A stretch of DNA of 64,000 nt from Geobacillus vulcani PSS1 (GCF_000733845.1 NZ_JPOI01000001.1:3325116-3389115), one strand, 5' to 3'. Counted from the first letter of the stretch, positions 37,215-49,702 are shown. Numbers and translations: made by a program. The notes: generated by a model not told the origin, from the letters alone.

Positions 37215-38009
37215 TCAACAGTGAAGATAGCGTCGCAAAATTTCTTCGTGCACTCCGGGTTTCGCAGCAAGCACCGAATTGCAGCCAAGCAGATCCAGCG
37301 GCTTCCCGTCAAGGGTCGTCACCATTCCGCCCGCTTCCTCAATCAAAATCATCCCGCCGGCGAAATCCCATGGCGACAGGCGCGGCGAAATGTAGGCGTC
37401 CAAACGGCCGGCGGCCACATACGCGAGCTCAAGCGCCGCTGAACCATACGAGCGCGTGCCGCGCGCCTCTTTCGCCAGCCTCATGAGCGGGCGATGATCG
37501 AGACGCTTGTTTTCCATGAGCCATGTCCCGTTGATGGCGATGATCGACTCCGCCACTGGCGCGGGCCGCAGGCGGCCGAGCGGCTCGCCGTTCAAAAACA
37601 GCCCTCGCCCTTTTTGCGCCGCATACAGTTCGTCAAACACGACGTCATACACGTAGCCGAGCTGCCCGACACCATCTTCAAAAATGCCGATCGATACAGC
37701 AAAATGGCGCTGCTGATGAACGAAATTCATTGTGCCGTCAATCGGGTCAATTACCCAGACAACGCCGTCCAAGACATCGACCCGATCGCCGAACCCTTCT
37801 TCCCCCAACAGGCGGTGGCTAGGGAACTGGCGGCGGATGTGCTCGGCGAAAAACTGCTCAATGGCGCGGTCAACGTTCGTCACTAAGTCGTTTGGGGTCT
37901 CTTTCGCTTCCACTGTCAGCTGCTCCGTAAATGAGGCGCGGATTTGCTTTCCTGCTTCGTCGATCCATTGCCGGGCGTATCGGTCGATTTCTTCCCATTT
38001 TTCTGTCAT
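37215..38009 (-). CDS. yktC: Inositol monophosphatase family protein
   Basis: A 264-residue Mg-dependent phosphatase. Metal-site motifs are visible: GEEGFGD, WVIDPIDGTMNF and SPWDFAGG. In B. subtilis YktC dephosphorylates inositol phosphate and perhaps NADP(H). The ribosome site GGAGGAATC precedes the ATG. It is the last gene of the minus-strand run before the shared terminator. Confidence 0.9.
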   Translation of the reverse strand: MTEKWEEIDRYARQWIDEAGKQIRASFTEQLTVEAKETPNDLVTNVDRAIEQFFAEHIRRQFPSHRLLGEEGFGDRVDVLDGVVWVIDPIDGTMNFVHQQRHFAVSIGIFEDGVGQLGYVYDVVFDELYAAQKGRGLFLNGEPLGRLRPAPVAESIIAINGTWLMENKRLDHRPLMRLAKEARGTRSYGSAALELAYVAAGRLDAYISPRLSPWDFAGGMILIEEAGGMVTTLDGKPLDLLGCNSVLAAKPGVHEEILRRYLHC

Positions 38010-38077
38010 ATTGATTCCTCCTGCCTTCGGTTATGTATAGATCGCAACCGGAGAAAGGGGAGGCGGATGCGGCTCAA

Positions 38078-38106
38078 GAAAAAAACGAACCGGAAAGATG
38101 GTTCGC
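38078..38106 (-). terminator. Terminator after the ykzI-like gene
   Basis: Stem CGAACC / GGTTCG followed by a run of T on the minus strand. Confidence 0.7.
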
Positions 38107-38118
38107 CTTAAATCAGGA

Positions 38119-38307
38119 TCATACTTGAAGGCGCATCAGTTCTTGGCGGAGCTTTTCAAGCCGCCGCTTGCACTCTTTTTTCTTTTCTTCGTCGTTTTCC
38201 ATCATGGCCTCGTACAGCGTCGCTAATTCGTAATCGAGTTCGAGCCGCAACACCGCCATGCGTTTGTCTCCATCCGGCCGCTTCAGCGAATTGGCGGTTT
38301 TTTTCAT
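38119..38307 (-). CDS. Small charged protein, YkzI-like
   Basis: A 62-residue highly charged helical protein, MKKTANSLKRPDGDKRMAVL, then a predicted coiled coil ending KRRLEKLRQELMRLQV. Its size and place between yktA and yktC match B. subtilis ykzI, but I am not sure of the family. AAGGGGTG lies 9 bases before the ATG. Confidence 0.62.
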   Translation of the reverse strand: MKKTANSLKRPDGDKRMAVLRLELDYELATLYEAMMENDEEKKKECKRRLEKLRQELMRLQV

Positions 38308-38430
38308 ATTCGTCCGCACCCCTTTCCCTATCATCCGCTAAACTTCCGGCGCCCGTCACGAATGTACTGCTTCATGTTGTTTTATATTATATTATGTGGA
38401 AAAAGGGGTGTATGCAACTAATTTGTGCGT

Positions 38431-38724
38431 TTACCTACCGCGCTTCCCTTGTGGCTCGATTCGAATCCAATCACCGTTTTTTGCCTCTTTCGCCTGCTTC
38501 ATGACCGCATAGGACGAGTAGCCGCTTTCTTTTTCAAATTCGGCATACAGTCGGTTTTCCTCGCTTTTCGATGGGACGATCTCTTTGAAACGACGGTAGA
38601 CAGCCATCAGCTCCTCGCGCCTCATCCCCCGCTCATAGACCGTTTCGATCGCTGTGAAAAATTTGATGACATCAATGATTTCTTGTATTGACCAGTCGTA
38701 GGAAAATGGATAGGAATAACCCAT
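38431..38724 (-). CDS. yktA: UPF0223 family protein YktA
   Basis: A 97-residue protein, [20 protein letters not shown], the UPF0223 start signature. Its function is unknown. GGAGGTGG before the ATG decides the start; an in-frame upstream extension overlaps the nitronate monooxygenase gene and is rejected. Confidence 0.9.
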   Translation of the reverse strand: MGYSYPFSYDWSIQEIIDVIKFFTAIETVYERGMRREELMAVYRRFKEIVPSKSEENRLYAEFEKESGYSSYAVMKQAKEAKNGDWIRIEPQGKRGR

Positions 38725-38740
38725 TGTTCCACCTCCACCG

Positions 38741-39700
38741 TTAGTTTGCCCAACGGCGCCGAATTTGTTCCGCCTCTTCAATCATGCGGGCAAACAACTC
38801 AGCGACGGATGGAACGTCGTGAATGAGTCCGATCGCCTGCCCGGCCCAAGCGAATCCCTCGTCCACCTTCCCTTCGTAAATGAAGCGCCGGTTCGCTTCT
38901 CCGCTAATATATTCTTTTAAATCCTCATACGTGCCGCCTTGGCGCTCGATTTCCAATATTTTTTCCGCCCAAGCGTTGGCCAACACCCGCCCCGGCGCCC
39001 CGAGCGACCGTTTGATGATCATCGTATCGTTTTCGGTCGCCTTAAGAATCATTTCTTTATACGCGGGATGGGCATGAACGCATTCTTTCGTGGCGATAAA
39101 CCGTGTTCCCATCTCAATGCCTTCCGCCCCAAGCGCCAGCGCTGCCATCAATCCGCGCCCGTCGGCGATGCCACCCGAGGCGATGACCGGGATCGATACG
39201 GAGTCAACGACTTTCGGAATGAGGACAAACGTGCCAATATCGTATTTGCCGAGATGCCCGCCCCCTTCCTGCCCGACGACCATCACGGCGTCAGCACCGA
39301 GTTCTTCCGCTTTCACGGCCTGGCGGACAGCAGCGACAAGCACCAGTTTTTTCACGTTTACCCCTTTCAGTTGCTCAAAAAACGGCGCCGGATTGCCGCC
39401 GGTGACCGAAACGACCGGCACGCCTTCGTCAAGCGCCGCCTCAAGCATATGGGAGAACGGGCGGCCGTGCTGGCCGATGGCGAAATTGACGCCGAACGGT
39501 CGATCGGTTTTTTCCTTCACCTTGCGGATTTCCTCGCGCAGCTGCTCCGGTCCATCGAGCGACATCGCCGTAATTTGGCCGAGCCCTCCGGCGTTTGACA
39601 CCGCTGCCGCCAGGTCAGCGTACGCCAAGTAGGCGAGCCCCCCTTGAATAATCGGATATGTAATGCCGAGTAGCTCTGTCACCCTCGTTTTCCATTTCAT
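38741..39700 (-). CDS. Nitronate monooxygenase family flavoprotein
   Basis: A 319-residue FMN-dependent TIM-barrel enzyme of the NMO/2-nitropropane dioxygenase family. Visible are [20 protein letters not shown], the FMN-phosphate glycine motif [15 protein letters not shown] and [17 protein letters not shown]. It probably detoxifies nitronates such as propionate-3-nitronate. Close relatives include FabK enoyl-ACP reductases, but no fatty-acid genes are adjacent. The ATG has GGGGGCGTG upstream. Confidence 0.83.
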   Translation of the reverse strand: MKWKTRVTELLGITYPIIQGGLAYLAYADLAAAVSNAGGLGQITAMSLDGPEQLREEIRKVKEKTDRPFGVNFAIGQHGRPFSHMLEAALDEGVPVVSVTGGNPAPFFEQLKGVNVKKLVLVAAVRQAVKAEELGADAVMVVGQEGGGHLGKYDIGTFVLIPKVVDSVSIPVIASGGIADGRGLMAALALGAEGIEMGTRFIATKECVHAHPAYKEMILKATENDTMIIKRSLGAPGRVLANAWAEKILEIERQGGTYEDLKEYISGEANRRFIYEGKVDEGFAWAGQAIGLIHDVPSVAELFARMIEEAEQIRRRWAN

Positions 39701-39788
39701 TAGATCACGCCCCCTTTTTGTTTTGTCTTTCTTTTATTTCTCTTTTGAACCCCTGTTTTCCTTTTTCAGCGCGTCCATTCATTTCTTC

Positions 39789-39817
39789 TTTGCAAACGAA
39801 AAAATCCATGCTATAAT
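39789..39817 (+). promoter_or_regulatory. Sigma-A promoter of speA
   Basis: TTTGCA (17-base spacing) or TTGCAA (16-base spacing) with a perfect TATAAT at 39812-39817, 45 bases before the speA start. Confidence 0.72.
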
Positions 39818-39861
39818 GCATTTTGTTTTATTCTCCGAGTTAAAAGAGGTGTGAAAAACCA

Positions 39862-41334
39862 TTGTCGCAACTCGAAACACCATTGTTTACTGGTTTGTTG
39901 GAGCATATGAAAAAAAATCCGGTTCAATTTCACATTCCTGGCCATAAAAAGGGAGCCGGCATGGATCCGGAGTTTCGCGCTTTCATCGGGGACAACGCCT
40001 TGGCGATTGATTTGATCAACATCAGCCCGCTCGATGACTTGCACCATCCAAAAGGGATGATCAAGCGGGCTCAGGAACTTGCCGCCGAGGCATTCGGCGC
40101 CGATTATACGTTTTTCTCGGTGCAAGGAACAAGCGGCGCCATCATGACGATGGTCATGTCGGTCGCCGGGCCGGGCGATAAAATCATCGTGCCGCGCAAC
40201 GTCCATAAATCAGTCATGTCAGCCATTGTCTTTTCCGGGGCGACGCCGATTTTCATTCATCCGGAAATCGACAAAGAGCTTGGCATTTCTCACGGCATTA
40301 CGCCGCAAGCGGTGGAAAAAGCGCTCCGCCAGCATCCCGACGCGAAAGGGGTGCTTGTCATCAACCCGACGTACTTTGGCATTGCCGGCGATTTGAAAAA
40401 AATCGTCGATATCGCCCATTCGTACAATGTCCCGGTGCTTGTCGACGAAGCGCACGGCGTGCATATTCATTTCCATGAAGATTTGCCGCTCTCTGCGATG
40501 CAGGCGGGCGCCGATATGGCGGCGACAAGCGTCCATAAGCTCGGCGGTTCGCTGACGCAAAGCTCGATTTTGAACGTGCGGGAAGGGCTCGTCTCCGCGA
40601 AACACGTGCAAGCGATTTTAAGTATGCTGACAACGACCTCGACGTCGTACTTGCTGCTTGCTTCGCTTGATGTCGCCCGCAAACAGTTGGCGACGAAAGG
40701 GCGCGAGCTCATCGACAAAGCCATTCGCCTCGCCAACTGGACGCGTCAGCAAATCAATGAGATTCCGTATTTGTATTGCGTCGGCGAAGAAATTTTGGGC
40801 ACAGAAGCGACATATGATTATGATCCGACCAAGCTCATTATTTCCGTGAAAGAGCTTGGGCTGACCGGCCATGACGTCGAACGTTGGCTGCGTGAGACGC
40901 ACAACATCGAAGTCGAGCTTTCCGATTTATACAACATTTTGTGCATCTTCACCCCAGGCGACACCGAACGAGAGGCAAGCCTCCTTGTCGAAGCGCTCCG
41001 CCGCTTATCGGAGCAGTTCAGCCATCAGGCGGAAAAAGGAGTCAAACCGAAAGTGCTCCTTCCGGACATCCCGGCGCTCGCCTTGACGCCGCGCGATGCG
41101 TTTTATGCTGAAACGGAAGTCGTGCCGTTTCACAAATCGGCCGGCCGGATCATCGCCGAATTTGTCATGGTGTATCCGCCCGGCATTCCGATTTTTATTC
41201 CAGGCGAAATCATTACGGAAGAAAACTTGAAGTATATTGAGACGAACTTGGCTGCCGGCCTCCCTGTTCAAGGGCCGGAAGACGACACATTGCAGACGTT
41301 GCGCGTCATTAAAGAATACAAACCGATCCGCTGA
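39862..41334 (+). CDS. speA: Arginine decarboxylase
   Basis: A 490-residue PLP enzyme of the Orn/Lys/Arg decarboxylase fold-I family. It shows HIPGHKKGAGM at the N-terminus, FSVQGTSGA, LVDEAHGVH and the PLP-Lys in TSVHKLGGSLTQ. In B. subtilis SpeA makes agmatine for polyamine synthesis. It starts at TTG with AGAGGTGTG upstream. The SR1 RNA locus follows on the other strand, as in B. subtilis. Confidence 0.93.
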   Translation: MSQLETPLFTGLLEHMKKNPVQFHIPGHKKGAGMDPEFRAFIGDNALAIDLINISPLDDLHHPKGMIKRAQELAAEAFGADYTFFSVQGTSGAIMTMVMSVAGPGDKIIVPRNVHKSVMSAIVFSGATPIFIHPEIDKELGISHGITPQAVEKALRQHPDAKGVLVINPTYFGIAGDLKKIVDIAHSYNVPVLVDEAHGVHIHFHEDLPLSAMQAGADMAATSVHKLGGSLTQSSILNVREGLVSAKHVQAILSMLTTTSTSYLLLASLDVARKQLATKGRELIDKAIRLANWTRQQINEIPYLYCVGEEILGTEATYDYDPTKLIISVKELGLTGHDVERWLRETHNIEVELSDLYNILCIFTPGDTEREASLLVEALRRLSEQFSHQAEKGVKPKVLLPDIPALALTPRDAFYAETEVVPFHKSAGRIIAEFVMVYPPGIPIFIPGEIITEENLKYIETNLAAGLPVQGPEDDTLQTLRVIKEYKPIR

Positions 41335-41336
41335 CC

Positions 41337-41370
41337 GCACAAGCCGGTTCGCCTGGCTTGTGCTTTTTTG
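41337..41370 (+). terminator. Terminator after speA
   Basis: Stem GCACAAGCC / GGCTTGTGC followed by TTTTTT. Confidence 0.88.
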
Positions 41371-41373
41371 CCA

Positions 41374-41414
41374 AAATAAACGGCGCGCATGCCGACAAGC
41401 CGCATGCGCGCCTC
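41374..41414 (-). terminator. Terminator of SR1
   Basis: 11-bp GC-rich stem with an 8-to-9-base loop, followed on the minus strand by GTTTATTTT. Confidence 0.85.
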
Positions 41415-41447
41415 TATCCGTTCCTTTCCCCCATCGGTTTGACCGTT

Positions 41448-41573
41448 TTATTCTTTTTCCCCGCCCTCATTGTCATGCTCGCAGCAATCGCATTTTCCAT
41501 AAAGCGTTGTCACTTTTTCATCTTCAAAATATGCAATCGTCGCCTCACACGTTTGACATACGATCGTGCCCAT
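41448..41573 (-). CDS. GapA-binding peptide SR1P
   Basis: A 41-residue peptide beginning MGTIVCQTCEATIAYFEDE, with Cys motifs CQTC and CDCC. The start block MGTIVCQ.C and EDEKVTTLYG are the SR1P hallmark. In B. subtilis SR1P binds glyceraldehyde-3-phosphate dehydrogenase GapA and promotes its association with RNase J1. A G-rich site (AAAGGGG) lies before the ATG. The peptide is encoded within the SR1 RNA. Confidence 0.87.
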   Translation of the reverse strand: MGTIVCQTCEATIAYFEDEKVTTLYGKCDCCEHDNEGGEKE

Positions 41574-41615
41574 CCCCAAAACCCCTTTATGATGATAAAT
41601 TTCATTGTTGTTTTT

Positions 41616-41644
41616 ATAATAATATATCACATTTCGATTGTCAA
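41616..41644 (-). promoter_or_regulatory. Sigma-A promoter of SR1
   Basis: TTGACA at 41644-41639, 17-base spacer, TATTAT at 41621-41616 on the minus strand. In B. subtilis this promoter is the CcpN target. Confidence 0.8.
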
Positions 41645-41777
41645 TCCCAATTTGTATGTCACATTTGGTCTAATAAAGACTTTTTTGCAATCGCTCTTTT
41701 TTCCATCCATTGTCCGCCAATCTATGATACAATGAAGGCAAAGACGCAAGGTGACCGATGGGAGGGGAAAAGGAACG

Positions 41778-42155
41778 ATGAACGCTTATCTAAAGCTGCC
41801 GGCGGGGAAAGCCATGGCGATCGAAGACGTCAAACAGCTGCTCGACCGCTACCGGACAGCGCTCAAAAAAACGGGGGAACAGCTCGGCTGGCCGTATGAA
41901 CAAGCCGCCTTCCCGTATACGATCCGCGAACACGAATCCGTTCTTTATTTGCAAGGTGACGGCCGTTTGTACAAAGGGATGGCGATTTCCGTGCGGACGG
42001 CTGGGGAAGAGACATTTATTGATGTCATGCTACCGCCGGCAGCGACGCATGGGGATAAAGGGAAGGCCAATGAATTCAGCAAATGGCTGGCGAAAACGCT
42101 CGGCGGGGAATTGCACTTGTTCAGCGGGCGGACGATGGCGTTTGGCGGCGCTTGA
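41778..42155 (+). CDS. DUF1885 family protein
   Basis: A 125-residue protein, MNAYLKLPAGKAMAIEDVKQ, with the conserved block LPPAATHGDKGKANEFSKWLAK followed by GGELHLFSGRTM. It matches DUF1885, a Bacillaceae family for which I recall a structural-genomics structure but no function. GGAGGGGAAAAGG precedes the ATG. It is followed at once by an IS200/IS605-like end. Confidence 0.78.
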   Translation: MNAYLKLPAGKAMAIEDVKQLLDRYRTALKKTGEQLGWPYEQAAFPYTIREHESVLYLQGDGRLYKGMAISVRTAGEETFIDVMLPPAATHGDKGKANEFSKWLAKTLGGELHLFSGRTMAFGGA

Positions 42156-42220
42156 CATTTCCCACGGTTCCAGCCGTGGCTGAGAAGCTCCCACTTCAAG
42201 CAAAGCTAAGTGGGAGTCGT
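42151..42220. mobile_element. Lone IS200/IS605-like right-end hairpins
   Basis: The 65 bases between two stop codons contain two hairpins, CCACGG / CCGTGG (42162-42179) and CTCCCACTT / AAGTGGGAG (42188-42216), joined by CTGAGAAG. The order and the GAAGCTCCCACTT...AAGTGGGAG sequence are those of the right end (and guide-RNA scaffold) of IS605-family tnpB elements. No transposase or tnpB gene is near, so this is a remnant or a non-autonomous copy. The call rests on pattern memory, not a search. Confidence 0.6.
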
Positions 42221-42469
42221 TCACTGGACGACCTGCCAAATAACATGCTGGCCGGCAAAGTACACCGCCGCCGTCCCCATCGTTGTCAGCGCCGCCTTGC
42301 GCGTCGCCAAGCCGAGCTGGCGCGCCAGCAAAAAGGCGATGTACATAAAGACACACAACATCAGCCCGCGGAAAAACGGCCGGTCTCTTCCTGACAGCCA
42401 CTCAATTAACGAGAAACTGCTCCAAATCATCATCTGCAACAAAAACGCTACGTACGCTTTCATGTCCAT
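42221..42469 (-). CDS. Small membrane protein of unknown function
   Basis: An 82-residue protein with three hydrophobic segments (about residues 7-24, 34-48 and 58-76), and MDMKAYVAFLLQMMIWSSF at the start. I do not recognise the family. GGGAG lies five bases before the ATG; a second ATG two codons on is possible. Confidence 0.62.
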   Translation of the reverse strand: MDMKAYVAFLLQMMIWSSFSLIEWLSGRDRPFFRGLMLCVFMYIAFLLARQLGLATRKAALTTMGTAAVYFAGQHVIWQVVQ

Positions 42470-42676
42470 TCCATCTCCCGCTTTTCTTTACCATAACGAT
42501 ATGAAACAAAGGCGGAAAATAGTATGGAAAATTGGACAAGAAATGAGACGGCTGTTTCCTTTCAACAAAAGGCGATGGAACAAGCGCGGCGGCGGACGGG
42601 CAGAAGTCGGCGATGTCGAGCCTGTCAACCGCTCCTCTTCCCTTTCCGAATGGCGCTTCTTGTCCATTGATTTTCC

Positions 42677-42711
42677 AAAAAAAGGTGTCCCGATCGATTC
42701 GGGACACCTTT
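42677..42711 (-). terminator. Terminator of the pdh operon
   Basis: Stem AAAGGTGTCCCGA / TCGGGACACCTTT followed by T run on the minus strand, directly after pdhD. Confidence 0.88.
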
Positions 42712-42715
42712 GAGT

Positions 42716-44128
42716 TTATTTCGCAATGATATGAATCGGTGTGCCAAGCGCCACTTCCGCTGCTTCCATGGCAATTTCGCCAAGCGTCGGATGAGCATGG
42801 ATCGTCAGTGCGATATCTTCCGCCGTCATGCCGGCTTCGATGGCCAGCCCAAGTTCGGCGATCATATCCGAAGCGTTCGGGCCGATGATTTGCGCTCCGA
42901 TCACGACGCCGTCTTCTTTGCGGACGACAAGCTTCAGGAAGCCGTCCGTATCGTTGAGCGACAAAGCGCGTCCGTTGGCGGCAAACGGGAATTTCGCCGT
43001 GATCACGTCGATGCCTTCCTCTTTCGCCTGCTGTTCAAAGTAGCCGACCGAGGCGCATTCTGGATCAGAGAACACAACCGCCGGAATCGCGACGTAATCC
43101 ACGACCGATGGATGGCCGGCGATCGCTTCCGCCGCCACTTTTCCTTCATACGACGCTTTATGGGCAAGCGCCGGACCGGGGACGATGTCGCCGATGGCGA
43201 AAATGTTCGGCACGCTCGTCCGACATTGCTCGTCCACTTCAATCAAGCCGCGGTTCGTCATTTTGATGCCGATTTGTTCAAGACCAAGCTCATCTGTATT
43301 CGGTCGGCGGCCGACCGTCACCAACACATAGTCGGCATCAATCGTTTTCGTTTCACCGTTCGCCTCATACGTGACCGTCACGCCGTCTGCGCGCTCTTCG
43401 GCTCCTTTTGCGAGCGCATTTGTCACAACTTCGACCCCTTTGTTTTTCAAGCGGCGTTTAATGACCGACACCATTTGCTTTTCAAAACCAGATAAAATCT
43501 CGCTGGCTCCTTCAAGAATCGTCACTTTCGCCCCAAAGTTGGCGTAGGCCGTGCCAAGCTCAATGCCGATGTAGCCGCCGCCGATGACAACAAGCGATTT
43601 CGGAATTTCCCCAAGGCTGAGCGCGCCCGTCGAATCGAGGATGCGGTTGGAAAACTTGAAGTTCGGCAGCTCGATCGGGCGTGAACCTGTGGCCAGAATC
43701 GCGTGTTTAAACGTATACGTCTGCGCGCTGTCGCCGTTGACGACGCGCACCGTGTTGGTGTCGACGAAATACGCTTCCCCTTTGACGATGTCGACTTTAT
43801 TGCCTTTGAGCAGCCCTTCAACGCCGCTCGTCAACTTTTTCACAATGCTCGCTTTCCATTCTTGCACTTTCGAGAAATCAACCGTGACGTTTTCCGCCTT
43901 GATGCCCATCTCTTCGGAATGCTTCGCTTGCTCGTAGCGATGGCTTGCCGAGATGAGCGCCTTGGACGGGATGCAGCCGACGTTTAAGCAGACGCCGCCC
44001 AAATTTCCTTTTTCCACAATCGTCACTTTTTGGCCGAGCTGTGCGGCGCGGATGGCGGCGACATAACCGCCAGGGCCGGCGCCGACGACGAGCGTTTCGG
44101 TTTCAATTGCAAAATCGCCAACTACCAT
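42716..44128 (-). CDS. pdhD: Dihydrolipoyl dehydrogenase (E3)
   Basis: A 470-residue FAD disulfide oxidoreductase, shared by the pyruvate and other 2-oxo acid dehydrogenase complexes. It has the FAD site [19 protein letters not shown], the redox disulfide [13 protein letters not shown] (Cys47 and Cys52), the NAD site [13 protein letters not shown] and the catalytic HAHPTLGE near the C-terminus. GGAGGCG precedes the ATG, four bases after pdhC. Confidence 0.97.
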   Translation of the reverse strand: MVVGDFAIETETLVVGAGPGGYVAAIRAAQLGQKVTIVEKGNLGGVCLNVGCIPSKALISASHRYEQAKHSEEMGIKAENVTVDFSKVQEWKASIVKKLTSGVEGLLKGNKVDIVKGEAYFVDTNTVRVVNGDSAQTYTFKHAILATGSRPIELPNFKFSNRILDSTGALSLGEIPKSLVVIGGGYIGIELGTAYANFGAKVTILEGASEILSGFEKQMVSVIKRRLKNKGVEVVTNALAKGAEERADGVTVTYEANGETKTIDADYVLVTVGRRPNTDELGLEQIGIKMTNRGLIEVDEQCRTSVPNIFAIGDIVPGPALAHKASYEGKVAAEAIAGHPSVVDYVAIPAVVFSDPECASVGYFEQQAKEEGIDVITAKFPFAANGRALSLNDTDGFLKLVVRKEDGVVIGAQIIGPNASDMIAELGLAIEAGMTAEDIALTIHAHPTLGEIAMEAAEVALGTPIHIIAK

Positions 44129-44132
44129 CGTT

Positions 44133-45509
<1,377 letters not shown>

Positions 45510-46487
45510 TTAGAAGTTGATCACTTTTTTCGCCGTCTCGATCACGTCTTTAAAGTTCGGCAGCCATACCGATTCGGCCTGTGCGAACGGATAGACGGTA
45601 TCCGGCGCGGTGACGCGCAATACCGGCGCCTCAAGGCTTAAAATCGCGCGCTCATTGATTTCAGCAACGACGTTGGCAGCGATGCCGGCTTGCCGTTGTG
45701 CTTCTTGAACGACGATGGCACGACCCGTTTTTTCAACCGAACCAATGATCGTCTCAATATCGAGCGGCTGCACGGTGCGCAAGTCGACGACTTCGGCAGA
45801 AATGCCTTCCTTCTCTAATTCTGCCGCCGCTTTTAACGATTCATGCACCATGGCCCCGTACGCGATGATCGTAATGTCTTTTCCTTCACGCTTAATGTCC
45901 GCTTTGCCGATTGGAATCGTGTACTCTCCTTCCGGCACCTCTTGGCGGAACGAGCGGTACAGCTTCAAATGCTCAAGGAAAATCACCGGATCGTTGTCGC
46001 GAATCGCCGAGATGAGCAGTCCTTTCGCATCATACGGCGTCGACGGAATGACAACCTTCAATCCTGGCTGTTGGGCGACGAGCCCCTCTAAGCTGTCTGA
46101 GTGCAATTCCGGCGTATGAACGCCGCCGCCAAATGGCGAACGAATCGTAATCGGCACATGATAGCGGCCGCCAGTGCGGTAGCGGATGCGGGCCATTTGT
46201 CCACAAATCGCATCCATCGCCTCATAGACGAACCCGAAAAACTGAATTTCCGGCACCGGGCGGAACCCTTGCAAAGCCAAGCCGATCGCCAAACCGCCGA
46301 TCCCTGATTCAGCAAGCGGCGTATCAAACACGCGCTCTTCGCCAAACTCAGCTTGCAGCCCTTCGGTCACCCGGAATACGCCGCCGTTGACCCCAACGTC
46401 TTCGCCAAACACCAGCACGTTCGGATCGTTTTTCATCTCGATGCGCAGCGCATCGGTGATCGCTTGAACCATTGTCATTTGCGCCAT
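45510..46487 (-). CDS. pdhB: Pyruvate dehydrogenase E1 beta subunit
   Basis: A 325-residue transketolase-like subunit. It shows [32 protein letters not shown] and [12 protein letters not shown]. With PdhA it forms the alpha2beta2 E1. It starts three bases after pdhA ends. Confidence 0.97.
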   Translation of the reverse strand: MAQMTMVQAITDALRIEMKNDPNVLVFGEDVGVNGGVFRVTEGLQAEFGEERVFDTPLAESGIGGLAIGLALQGFRPVPEIQFFGFVYEAMDAICGQMARIRYRTGGRYHVPITIRSPFGGGVHTPELHSDSLEGLVAQQPGLKVVIPSTPYDAKGLLISAIRDNDPVIFLEHLKLYRSFRQEVPEGEYTIPIGKADIKREGKDITIIAYGAMVHESLKAAAELEKEGISAEVVDLRTVQPLDIETIIGSVEKTGRAIVVQEAQRQAGIAANVVAEINERAILSLEAPVLRVTAPDTVYPFAQAESVWLPNFKDVIETAKKVINF

Positions 46488-46490
46488 GGC

Positions 46491-48127
<1,637 letters not shown>

Positions 48128-48682
48128 ATGATCACGATGAAAGACATCATCAAAGAGGGGCATCCGACATTGCGGAAAATCGCCGAACCCGTTCCCCTTC
48201 CCCCTTCGGAAGAGGATAAACGCATTTTGCAAAGCCTTCTTGACTACGTCAAGATGAGCCAAGATCCAGAGCTGGCCGCCAAATACGGCCTTCGGCCCGG
48301 CATCGGTCTTGCCGCCCCGCAAATCAACGTCTCGAAGCGGATGATCGCCGTCCATGTCACCGATGAAAATGGAACGCTGTACAGCTACGCCTTGTTCAAC
48401 CCAAAAATCGTCAGCCATTCGGTGCAACAATGTTACTTGACGACCGGGGAAGGATGTCTGTCAGTCGACCGCGACGTGCCGGGGTATGTGCCGCGCTATG
48501 CCCGCATCACTGTCACCGGGACGACGATCGACGGCGAAGAAGTCACACTGCGCTTGAAAGGGTTGCCGGCCATCGTCTTCCAACATGAAATCGATCACTT
48601 AAACGGCATTATGTTCTATGACCGCATCAACCCCGATGACCCGTTTCAAGTGCCGGACGGGGCGATTCCGATCGGGCGCTAA
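48128..48682 (+). CDS. def: Peptide deformylase (type 2)
   Basis: A 184-residue metalloenzyme that removes the formyl group from new proteins. The three motifs are GIGLAAPQ, EGCLSV and QHEIDHLNG, with metal ligands Cys and the two His. It closely matches the B. stearothermophilus deformylase of known structure and B. subtilis ykrB. GGGAGTGAG lies upstream. Confidence 0.97.
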   Translation: MITMKDIIKEGHPTLRKIAEPVPLPPSEEDKRILQSLLDYVKMSQDPELAAKYGLRPGIGLAAPQINVSKRMIAVHVTDENGTLYSYALFNPKIVSHSVQQCYLTTGEGCLSVDRDVPGYVPRYARITVTGTTIDGEEVTLRLKGLPAIVFQHEIDHLNGIMFYDRINPDDPFQVPDGAIPIGR

Positions 48683-48735
48683 AAAGCCCCCTGTAAATGG
48701 GCGAGCGGCCCAGCCGAAAAGGCCAAGGCCGCTTT

Positions 48736-49512
48736 TCATCGGATGAGCTGCAGCTGTTTCAATCCGTACCAAATGCCTTCCTTATCGACCGGCTTCGTAA
48801 CGAAGTCGGCGACCCTTTTCACTTCCTCATGGGCGTTGCCCATCGCCACCCCGGTTCCGACGAACGAGAGCATTTCAATGTCATTCAATCCGTCGCCGAA
48901 CGCGTACACATCCTTCGCATCGATCCCGAGCTTTTCGATCATTATGCGGATGCCTTCCGCCTTCGAGCCCCCTGCCGGCAACACATCGGTCGAGACGTCG
49001 TGCCAACGGACGAAGCGAAATTCGGGATAGTTGCGCACATACCGTTCTTCTTCCTCAGCGCGGCAAAACAGAAGCGCTTGGTAAATGTCCTTGTTCTCAT
49101 AATAAAGAGGGTCGATAGGCGGGTGGGCGAATTTTAGGCTCGCCATGCTGACGTGGATGTGCGGATGGTCATCGACGCTGGCCCGCATTTCATCGGCGTT
49201 CATAAATACGAGAGGATGTCCGTGGCGATGGGCATCCTCGGTCAGCGCTCTCACTTTCTCACGCGAAAGCGGCTGTTTGTATAGCACATTCCCTTCAAAA
49301 ACGACGTACTGACCGTTGAAGCTGACGAACGAATCAATGCCAAGCTGTTTGCGCACGTGCTCAAACATAAACGGAGCGCGTCCGGTGGCGATGGCGACAT
49401 AAACGCCCGACTGCTTCAGGCGGCGAACCGCTTCGATCGTTGACAGCGGCAGTTGCTTTTGCTCATCAAGCAGCGTGCCGTCGATGTCGAAAAAGACGAT
49501 TTTTCTGCCCAC
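48736..49512 (-). CDS. ykrA: Cof-type HAD-superfamily phosphatase (YkrA-like)
   Basis: A 258-residue Cof-subfamily hydrolase: motif I FFDIDGTLLDE, motif II ATGRAPF, and motif IV FGDGLNDIEMLSFVGTGVAMGNA. The substrate is unknown; family members act on sugar phosphates or cofactor intermediates. GTG at 49512 is used, with AAGGGG about 9 bases upstream; a GTG two codons earlier also exists. The open frame runs 36 codons further without support. Confidence 0.85.
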   Translation of the reverse strand: MGRKIVFFDIDGTLLDEQKQLPLSTIEAVRRLKQSGVYVAIATGRAPFMFEHVRKQLGIDSFVSFNGQYVVFEGNVLYKQPLSREKVRALTEDAHRHGHPLVFMNADEMRASVDDHPHIHVSMASLKFAHPPIDPLYYENKDIYQALLFCRAEEEERYVRNYPEFRFVRWHDVSTDVLPAGGSKAEGIRIMIEKLGIDAKDVYAFGDGLNDIEMLSFVGTGVAMGNAHEEVKRVADFVTKPVDKEGIWYGLKQLQLIR

Positions 49513-49652
49513 GTTCACTTTCCCCTTGTTGAAAAGTTGTTCATTGTTTACCGTACTGAAAAACGCCCGGAATGTCAACCAAGAGGCACGATCTGTTCCA
49601 TTTTTACCCATGAAAAACAAGCCTCGGCCTACATATCATATATAATAGAACA

Positions 49653-49680
49653 TTTACTTTCGCCGCAAAATGAGTACAAT
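49653..49680 (+). promoter_or_regulatory. Promoter of the 23-residue peptide gene
   Basis: TTTACT at 49653-49658, 16-base spacer, TACAAT at 49675-49680, with the ribosome site beginning 8 bases later. Confidence 0.55.
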
Positions 49681-49702
49681 AAAAGGTAAGGAGTGATGAA
49701 AC

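Larger units (their letters stand above)
41374..41609 (-). ncRNA. sr1: Dual-function small RNA SR1 homologue
   Basis: A compact transcription unit on the minus strand: promoter at 41616-41644, the SR1P reading frame at 41448-41573 and a strong terminator (GGCGCGCATGC / GCATGCGCGCC then GTTTATTTT) at 41374-41414, giving an RNA of about 235 nt. In B. subtilis SR1 (about 205 nt) lies between speA and pdhD, base-pairs with ahrC mRNA and encodes the GapA-binding peptide SR1P; it is repressed by CcpN and CcpA under glycolytic conditions. The location and encoded peptide fit. Antisense pairing was not tested. Confidence 0.82.

Noticed and set aside
42402..42713. Overlapping frames on both strands between the small membrane gene and pdhD
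   Set aside because: Neither has a ribosome site, the plus-strand frame reads through the pdhD terminator stem, and the minus-strand frame overlaps the membrane gene.
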